Part shown: piece by piece, positions 6,126 through 11,017 of the stretch
Numbering within the stretch: position 1 is the stretch's first letter
How the letters are laid out: the number at the start of each line of letters is the position of its first letter
Assembly (NCBI GenBank): GCA_031287285.1
Contig: JAITTC010000036.1
Coordinates: forward strand, 1-11,017
Length of the DNA: 11,017 bases
From: Christensenellaceae bacterium
GTDB lineage: Bacteria; Bacillota; Clostridia; Christensenellales; UBA1750
Reading direction: 5' to 3'
Program-made: the position numbers and the translations under genes
The notes under the pieces: model-generated
Databases searched by the model: none
The model's input: the letters and a program-made list of their open reading frames with translations, nothing else
Told to the model about the DNA's origin: nothing

Positions 6126-7339
6126 AAAAGCCCTGCATCGTGCTGGGCGTAACTGGGGGCATCGCTGCCTACAGGGCGCCCGATATCGCCAGGCGCCTGG
6201 TCAAGGCGGGCTGCGAAGTGTTCTGCATCCTCACCAAAAACGCCCAGAACATCATCACGAAGCAAACGATGGAGACGATGTCGAAAAACCCCTGCGTGGT
6301 CGACATGTTCGAGAGCCCGAAGAGCTGGGAGGTCGAGCACATCGCCCTGGCCACGCGCGCGGATCTCTTCCTTATCGCCCCGGCGACCGCGAACTTCATC
6401 GCCAAGATGGTAGCGGGCATCGCGGACGATATGCTGACCACCACGGTGCTCGCCACGAAGGCGCCGGTGCTCGTCGTGCCCGCGATGAACACGAATATGT
6501 ATGAAAACCCCATCACCCAGCGCAATATCGCCGCCCTGAGCGCCCTTGGCGTGCGCTTCATGGAGCCCACCGAGGGCATGCTGGCCAACGGCCACATCGG
6601 CAAGGGGCACATCCCAGAGATCGACGACATCGTGCGGCGCGCCCTTGACGAAATGAGCGCCAAAGCTGCGGAAGGGGACCTGAAAGGCCTTAAAATCCTC
6701 GTTACCGCAGGGCCTACCCGCGAGCCCATCGACCCGGTTCGCTATATCACCAACCGCTCTTCGGGAAAGATGGGCTATGCCGTGGCCGCAGAAGCCGCGC
6801 GGCGCGGCGCCGAGGTCACCCTGGTTTCAGGGCCCGTGGCGCTCGAAAAGCCAGATGGCGTAAACCGCGTCTTCGTGCAGACCACGGTCGACCTGCTGGG
6901 CGAAATGACCTCCCGCTGCGAGGAGGCTGACATCATCATTCAATCGGCGGCGCCGGCTGACTTTAGGCCGCTCACCATTGCGGAAACCAAGATCAAGAAG
7001 CTGGGCGGCGACGGCATGGTTTTGGAGCTCACGCAAAATCCGGACGTGGCCGCAAGCGTTGGCAAGCTCAAAAAAGAAGGGCAGGTCATCGTGGGCTTCG
7101 CCGCCGAAACCAACGACATCAGCGAAAACGCCAGGGCGAAGCTCCTGCGCAAGAACGCCGACTTTATCGTCGCCAATGACGTGACGCGGCCCGGCGCGGG
7201 CTTTGATGTAGACACGAACATCGCCAGCATCGTCAGCAGCGAGGGCGTGGAAGATCTGCCCCTCATGCAAAAAAGCGAGCTGGCCGCCTGGATTTTAGAC
7301 CGGGCGCTCGCCATCCGCAAGGCCAAGGGCAAACCCTGA
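6122..7339 (+). CDS. coaBC: CoaBC: phosphopantothenoylcysteine decarboxylase / phosphopantothenate-cysteine ligase
   Basis: This bifunctional flavoprotein joins cysteine to 4'-phosphopantothenate (CoaB) and decarboxylates the product to 4'-phosphopantetheine (CoaC) for coenzyme A synthesis. Length is 405 aa. The FMN-binding CoaC domain (about 1-180) shows GVTGGIAAYR (9-18), the catalytic His73 in VEHIALA, APATANFIAKM (86-96), GIADDMLTTT and PAMNTNMYENP (120-130) with Asn123. The CoaB domain (about 188-400) shows KILVTAGPTREPIDPVRYIT (191-210), NRSSGKMGYA (211-220), ETKIKK and VGFAAET (324-330), then ADFIVANDV. One oddity: the flap that normally reads ACG, with the catalytic Cys158 of E. coli, reads LANGHIGKG here, with Asn156 (AAC at 6587-6589). 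His73, Asn123 and Asn156 all sit two residues before E. coli H75, N125 and C158, so the alignment is firm. The gene overlaps rpoZ by 4 bases and ends 1 base before priA. Confidence 0.95.
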   Translation: MKKPCIVLGVTGGIAAYRAPDIARRLVKAGCEVFCILTKNAQNIITKQTMETMSKNPCVVDMFESPKSWEVEHIALATRADLFLIAPATANFIAKMVAGIADDMLTTTVLATKAPVLVVPAMNTNMYENPITQRNIAALSALGVRFMEPTEGMLANGHIGKGHIPEIDDIVRRALDEMSAKAAEGDLKGLKILVTAGPTREPIDPVRYITNRSSGKMGYAVAAEAARRGAEVTLVSGPVALEKPDGVNRVFVQTTVDLLGEMTSRCEEADIIIQSAAPADFRPLTIAETKIKKLGGDGMVLELTQNPDVAASVGKLKKEGQVIVGFAAETNDISENARAKLLRKNADFIVANDVTRPGAGFDVDTNIASIVSSEGVEDLPLMQKSELAAWILDRALAIRKAKGKP

Positions 7340-7340
7340 G

Positions 7341-9581
7341 ATGGCCGAGCGGCAGCTGCTTTACGCGCGCGTGGCCGTCGACCTGGCAAACCGCGAGGTC
7401 GATCGGCTCTTCAGCTACCGCGTGCCGGAAGATCTTCGCCTTCTGCCGGGAATGAGGGTACTTTTGCCCTTTGGCAGGCGGGAGGTCTGCGGCATCGTAA
7501 TGGAATTGAGCGAAAGCTGTGAAATCGAGCCCGAAAAGCTGCGGGATGTTCTAAGCGCGGTCGACGAGTACCAGGTTTTAACGCAAGAGCTTCTTTCGCT
7601 GGCCCTTTTTATGCAGAAAAGCTGTGATTGCACGCTGGCCCAGGTGCTGCGCGCGATGCTGCCCGCGCAGGTGCGCTCCAGAAAGGTCAGGCCGCTCACG
7701 CGCTTAGCCGCCCGGCTGGTTTTACCTCTTGACGAGGCGCTGCAAAGGGCCGGCCGCGCCAAAAGGCAGCTCGAAATGCTGCGGCAGCTCGAAGAGGGGC
7801 CGCTTCGCCTCGGGGTTTTAGAAGAGGCGCTCCCCGGCGCGCAGGCGGTGGCGCACGCCCTTCAAAAGAAGGGCGCAATCGAGCTTTTTTCGGCGGAAGT
7901 GCCCCGCATCCCCTATAAAAACCTCGAGGTTTCGGCCGAGGATTTCCTGCCCACGCCGCACCAGGCGCTGGCCATTGCCAGGCTTTCGCGCGCGATGGAC
8001 GAAGGCTGCGGCAGCTTTCTTTTGCACGGCGTGACGGGGAGCGGGAAGACCGAGGTCTATATTCACCTCATCCGCCGCGCGCTCGAAAGGGGCAAGGGCG
8101 CCATCGTGCTCGTGCCCGAAATCGCCTTAACGCCGCAAATGGCATCCTGGTTCCGGGCGAGGTTTGGCGATACCGCGGCCATCCTGCACTCCGGCCTGTC
8201 GGACGGGGAGCGCTTCGACGAATGGACGAGGGTGCGCGAGGGGCGGGCGCGGGTGGTGGTCGGCGCGCGGAGCGCGGTCTTCGCCCCGGTCGACGATTTG
8301 GGATTGCTGATCGTCGACGAGGAGCACGAAAGCAGCTACAGAAGCGACACCCACCCAAGGTATGACGCCATCGAGCTTGCCAAGGAGCGCTGCAGGCTCC
8401 TAAATGCTACCTTGCTCCTTGGCAGCGCGACGCCCTCTGTGGAGCGCTTCGCACGGGCGCTGCGCGGCGAATACGAGCTTTTAGAGATGCCGCAGCGCGT
8501 CAAAGGGCGGCCCATGGCCGGGGTTTCGGTGGTGGATATGCGGGCAGAGCTCATCGAGGGCAACCCATCGATCTTTTCGCGCGAGCTGCGCCAAAGGATG
8601 GAGGAAACCCTGCACGAGGGCGGCCAGGCCCTGCTCTTCCTGAACCGGCGGGGCTACGCGAGCTTCATCAAGTGCAGGGCCTGCGGGGCCAGCGTGAAGT
8701 GCGAACATTGCGATGTTTCGATGACCTACCACAAGCAGGGCGAAAGGCTGGTCTGCCATTACTGCGGGGCGGAGCGAAGCAGGCCCGCGGCCTGCCCGGC
8801 CTGCGGCTCGCCCCTCATCAAGCCCTTCGGCATCGGCACGCAAAAGGTCGAGGAGCTCTTCCAGAAGGAATTCCCCGGCGCGTCCTGCCTTAGAATGGAC
8901 GCGGACACGGTCAGGAGCAAGGACGCGCTGGTCGATATCCTGCGGCGCTTCCGATCGGGCGAAGCTGAGGTGCTGATCGGCACGCAGATGCTGGCCAAGG
9001 GGCACGACTTCCCGAGGGTTACGCTGGTTGGCGCGATGGCTGCGGATCTTAGCCTTAACGTGCCCGACTTTCGCAGCGAAGAGAGGACCTTTCAGCTGCT
9101 CACGCAGGTCGCGGGCCGCGCGGGGCGGGGGGAAGCGCCGGGGCATGTGGTGGTGCAGAGCTACGAGCCCGGGCACTACGCCGTGCAGATGGCGGCCAGG
9201 CAGGATTACAGGGCCTTTTTCGACCAGGAGATCCGCAGAAGGCGGCACGGGCTCTACCCGCCCTACACGAAGCTTTTGCGCGTGCTGCTCACGGGGCAGG
9301 TGGAAGGCGATGTGCGCGCCGCCTGCGAGGAGCTCGCCCAAAGGCTTAAGGATTGGTTCTGGGCGAGCGACGAGCGCCGCAAGCGCATCGTGCAGCTCCG
9401 CCCGATGGAGGCGCCGCTCGGCAGGCTGCGCGACGAGTTCCGCTGGCAGCTCTTCGTGAAGCTCTACAGCCATCAAAGCGAAGAAGGCCTCGAAAAAATC
9501 GCGAGCGAGGCGCGCGAGCTGGCCGCGCAAACAAAGGGCGTTCATTTCGACCTGGAGCTGAACCCAAGCAGCTTTTTATAA
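7341..9581 (+). CDS. priA: Primosomal protein N' (replication restart helicase PriA)
   Basis: PriA is a superfamily 2 DNA helicase that recognises stalled or collapsed forks and reloads the replicative helicase. Length is 746 aa, typical for Clostridia. The 3'-DNA-binding domain is at about 5-105 (YARVAVDLANREVDRLFSYR). Helicase motifs follow in order: LTPTPHQ-like FLPTPHQ (202-208), Walker A GVTGSGKT (230-237), LVPEIALTPQM (257-267), Walker B DEEH (326-329), GSATPS (361-366), IGTQMLAKGHDFP (546-558) and the motif VI region QVAGRAGRG (589-597). Four CxxC pairs that bind two zinc ions are complete: Cys445/448, 454/457, 472/475 and 485/488. The C-terminal domain shows the conserved GLYPPYTKL (637-645). 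The ATG follows the coaBC TGA by one base and has only a weak ribosome binding site, so coupling is expected. coaBC-priA-def-fmt is a common Firmicute gene order. Confidence 0.96.
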   Translation: MAERQLLYARVAVDLANREVDRLFSYRVPEDLRLLPGMRVLLPFGRREVCGIVMELSESCEIEPEKLRDVLSAVDEYQVLTQELLSLALFMQKSCDCTLAQVLRAMLPAQVRSRKVRPLTRLAARLVLPLDEALQRAGRAKRQLEMLRQLEEGPLRLGVLEEALPGAQAVAHALQKKGAIELFSAEVPRIPYKNLEVSAEDFLPTPHQALAIARLSRAMDEGCGSFLLHGVTGSGKTEVYIHLIRRALERGKGAIVLVPEIALTPQMASWFRARFGDTAAILHSGLSDGERFDEWTRVREGRARVVVGARSAVFAPVDDLGLLIVDEEHESSYRSDTHPRYDAIELAKERCRLLNATLLLGSATPSVERFARALRGEYELLEMPQRVKGRPMAGVSVVDMRAELIEGNPSIFSRELRQRMEETLHEGGQALLFLNRRGYASFIKCRACGASVKCEHCDVSMTYHKQGERLVCHYCGAERSRPAACPACGSPLIKPFGIGTQKVEELFQKEFPGASCLRMDADTVRSKDALVDILRRFRSGEAEVLIGTQMLAKGHDFPRVTLVGAMAADLSLNVPDFRSEERTFQLLTQVAGRAGRGEAPGHVVVQSYEPGHYAVQMAARQDYRAFFDQEIRRRRHGLYPPYTKLLRVLLTGQVEGDVRAACEELAQRLKDWFWASDERRKRIVQLRPMEAPLGRLRDEFRWQLFVKLYSHQSEEGLEKIASEARELAAQTKGVHFDLELNPSSFL

Positions 9582-9589
9582 CGAGTTTT

Positions 9590-9594
9590 GGAGG
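9590..9594 (+). promoter_or_regulatory. Ribosome binding site that sets the def start at GTG 9603
   Basis: GGAGG lies 8 bases before GTG 9603. An in-frame TTG at 9588 would overlap this site and add five non-family residues (MEEKE), so it is not the start. Confidence 0.75.
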
Positions 9595-9602
9595 AAAAAG
9601 AA

Positions 9603-10070
9603 GTGGCACTCAGGGAAATTCTAAAGTTTGGCGCGGAAACGCTGCGCAAGAAGTCAAAGCACGTTGGGCAGATCGACCGGCGCACCCACCAGCTGCTGGA
9701 CGACATGGCAGAGACCATGTACGCGGCAAACGGCGTGGGGCTTGCCGCGCCGCAGGTGGGGATCTTAAAGCGCGTGGTGGTTCTCGACGTGGGCGATGGC
9801 CTGTTGGAGCTCATCAATCCGGAATTTTTATCGTCCTCGGGCGAGCAGATCGACGAAGAGGGCTGCCTTTCGGGCAATGGCGAGAAGCTGCCCGTCAAGC
9901 GGCCCGCGCAGGTGCGGGTGAAGGCGGTGAACCGCGCGGGGAAGGGCATCGTGATCGACGGCGAAGGGCTATTGGCCCGCGCGCTTTGCCATGAAATCGA
10001 CCATTTAGAGGGCATCCTCTTCATCGATAAGGCGCTGCCGCCCTCCGAGATGCCGCAGGAGGCACCGTGA
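9603..10070 (+). CDS. def: Peptide deformylase
   Basis: This metalloenzyme removes the formyl group from the N-terminal methionine of new proteins as they leave the ribosome. From GTG 9603 it is 155 aa and begins MALREILKFG, matching the family's usual N-terminus. The three catalytic motifs are complete: GVGLAAPQ (44-51), EGCLS (86-90) with metal ligand Cys88, and HEIDH (130-134) with His130 and His134 as ligands and Glu131 as catalytic base. EGLLARALCHEIDHLEG is typical of the Firmicute type 1 or 3 enzymes. It lies 21 bases after priA and 7 bases before fmt. The pairing with fmt is functional because Fmt adds the formyl group that Def removes. If Fmt is really broken in this strain (see next gene), Def would become largely dispensable, yet its own sequence looks fully intact. 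Confidence 0.95.
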   Translation: MALREILKFGAETLRKKSKHVGQIDRRTHQLLDDMAETMYAANGVGLAAPQVGILKRVVVLDVGDGLLELINPEFLSSSGEQIDEEGCLSGNGEKLPVKRPAQVRVKAVNRAGKGIVIDGEGLLARALCHEIDHLEGILFIDKALPPSEMPQEAP

Positions 10071-10077
10071 GGGCACC

Positions 10078-10812
10078 ATGCGCCTGATCTTCATGGGCAC
10101 GCCGGAATTCGCCGTGCCAAGCCTGAAGGCCCTCGTGGGGGCCGGGCATGAGGTTTTGCTCGCCGTGACCCAGCCCGACAGGCCGGTGGGCCGCCGAGCG
10201 GTTTTAACGCAGCCGCCGGTGAAGATCGCGGCCGAAAGCCTGCAAATCCCGGTCTTTCAGCACGAAAGAATTCGCCGCAGGGAGCCCAGGGAGTTCCTTG
10301 CTTCACTTGCGCCCGATCTTTTCGTGACGGCAGCCTTCGGGCAGATCCTCTCGCCCAAGCTCCTCTGCGTTCCACGGCTTGGCACCGTAAACGTGCACGC
10401 GTCGCTCCTGCCCAAATACCGCGGGCCCGCGCCGATCAACTGGGCGATTGTAAACGGCGAAAAAATGAGCGGCGTCACCACGATGCTGAGCGACGAGGGC
10501 ATCGACACGGGCAGGATGCTCCTTCGGGCGCAAACCGAGATAGGCTCGGACGAGGGCGCAGAGGCCTTGACGGAAAGGCTTTCTGAAATCGGGGCAAAGC
10601 TGCTCCTTCAAACCCTGGAAGGCCTCGAAGAGGGCAAGCTCGCGCCGCAGGTGCAGGACGAAAGCGAAATGAGCTATTTCCCCATGCTGAAAAGGGAAGA
10701 CGGCGCGCTTGACTTTTCGCAGGGTTGCGAGATGGTCTATAATCGGGTGCGGGGGCTCAATCCCTGGCCCGGAACCTTCGCCGCCACGGCCTACGGGCAT
10801 CTGAAGATATAG
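10078..10812 (+). CDS. fmt: Methionyl-tRNA formyltransferase, ended early by an in-frame TAG
   Basis: Fmt formylates initiator Met-tRNA with 10-formyltetrahydrofolate. The frame is open for 244 codons, against about 310 in the family. The formyltransferase domain is complete: MRLIFMGTPEFAVPSL (1-16), VTQPDRPVGR (30-39), the catalytic Asn106 and His108 in NVHASLLPKYRGPAPINWAI (105-124), and Asp143 in DEGIDTGRML (139-148). The linker GLNPWPG (226-232) starts the C-terminal OB-fold tRNA-binding domain. Translation then stops at TAG 10810-10812 right after LKI, where the family nearly always has Trp (KIW); TGG to TAG is one base change. The same frame continues recognisably to 11013 (next entry). 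GAGGG (10069-10073) lies 4 bases before the ATG, and AGGAGG (10057-10062) is further upstream. A truncated protein would keep the active site but lose most of the tRNA-binding domain. Whether it works, is a new pseudogene, or is read through cannot be told from sequence alone. Confidence 0.88.
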   Translation: MRLIFMGTPEFAVPSLKALVGAGHEVLLAVTQPDRPVGRRAVLTQPPVKIAAESLQIPVFQHERIRRREPREFLASLAPDLFVTAAFGQILSPKLLCVPRLGTVNVHASLLPKYRGPAPINWAIVNGEKMSGVTTMLSDEGIDTGRMLLRAQTEIGSDEGAEALTERLSEIGAKLLLQTLEGLEEGKLAPQVQDESEMSYFPMLKREDGALDFSQGCEMVYNRVRGLNPWPGTFAATAYGHLKI

Positions 10813-11013
10813 GCGGCGAAAAAGAGGCCGGGGCTTTGCGGCGAGATCGGCAGGGTGCTGGTTTCTTAGCAGAAAGTAGGGCTTGTTATCGCCTGCGGAA
10901 GCGGCGCGATCGAGATCCTAGAGATGCAGATGCCGGGCGGCAAGCGCTTGCGGGCCGCGGAATTCTTGAGGGGAAGGCCGATTTTGGCCGGAGAGGTTTT
11001 TATAAAGGCATGA
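10813..11013 (+). pseudogene. fmt: In-frame remainder of the fmt C-terminal domain, with a second TAG
   Basis: Continuing in the fmt frame past TAG 10810, the sequence reads AAKKRPGLCGEIGRVLVS, a second TAG (10867-10869), QKVGLVIACGSGAIEILEMQ, then MPGGKRLRAAEFLRG, ending with TGA at 11011-11013. This matches the family's C-terminal pattern: a GTVL-like strand, a VVACG-like strand, a LELQPEGKKRM-like segment, then EFLRG. The total of 311 codons is the normal Fmt length. There is no frameshift, and the final TGA overlaps an ATG (ATGA at 11010-11013), just like the other junctions in this operon. Only the two amber codons break the gene. Confidence 0.75.
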
Positions 11014-11017
11014 CGAT
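11010..11017 (+). CDS. Possible start of the next gene (first codons only)
   Basis: ATG at 11010 overlaps the TGA that ends the full-length fmt frame, the same ATGA arrangement seen at three other junctions here. GGAGAGG (10990-10996) is 13 bases upstream and AAAGG (11004-11008) is very close, so the ribosome binding site is not ideal. Only two codons (Met-Thr) are visible. In related operons a zinc peptidase, a DUF116 protein or rsmB often follows fmt, but nothing here identifies the gene. Confidence 0.35.

Noticed and set aside
8481..9545. A 354-codon open frame on the - strand inside priA
   Set aside because: It is fully antisense to conserved priA helicase and zinc-finger sequence, has no recognisable domain, and is explained by GC-rich codon bias. 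The same holds for the 313-codon - strand frame at 3143-4084 inside ligA.
9353..9994. A 213-codon + strand frame spanning the end of priA and most of def
   Set aside because: It runs out of frame through two well-recognised genes and has an Arg/Gly/Ala-rich, low-complexity translation.
10966..11006. Promoter-like TTGAGG and TATAAA near the window end
   Set aside because: The spacer is about 29 bases, far from 17, and the sequence is within the conserved fmt frame.

Overview
This window is a compact, GC-rich stretch in which every gene lies on the + strand. It looks like chromosomal housekeeping DNA from a high-GC member of the Firmicutes, most likely class Clostridia. The reasons are the RemA-type DUF370 protein directly before gmk and rpoZ, the yicC-remA-gmk-rpoZ-coaBC-priA-def-fmt order, the small omega subunit and the strong AGGAGG-like ribosome binding sites. 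I saw no mobile element, CRISPR array, tRNA or rRNA, and no gene-free stretch longer than about 80 bases.

Layout. Bases 1-135 are the C-terminal tail of an unidentified gene. Its stop overlaps the start of prmC (132-947), the methyltransferase that modifies peptide release factors. prfA (980-2068) encodes release factor 1, a PrmC substrate. ligA (about 2085-4055) encodes an NAD-dependent DNA ligase. The 78-base gap after ligA is the longest in the window and holds a good sigma-A-type promoter (4067-4096). This promoter probably starts a second transcription unit: yicC (RNase of the YicC/YloC family), remA, gmk (guanylate kinase), rpoZ (RNA polymerase omega), coaBC (two central steps of coenzyme A synthesis), priA (replication restart helicase), def (peptide deformylase) and fmt (Met-tRNA formyltransferase). 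Almost all of these genes overlap or are separated by fewer than 25 bases, often as ATGA stop/start overlaps, so translational coupling is likely.

Together the genes cover translation initiation (fmt, def), translation termination (prmC, prfA), nucleotide and cofactor supply (gmk, coaBC), transcription (rpoZ, remA), RNA turnover (yicC) and DNA maintenance (ligA, priA).

Three points deserve attention. (1) fmt carries two in-frame TAG codons, at 10810 and 10867. The rest of its C-terminal domain stays in frame, is recognisable, and runs to a TGA that overlaps the next start codon. It is a very recent pseudogene, a sequence error, or a case of amber read-through. (2) CoaBC has Asn where the decarboxylase domain normally has its catalytic Cys. 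(3) yicC and remA are in the same frame and separated by a single TAG. I found no convincing undescribed defence or mobile system here.
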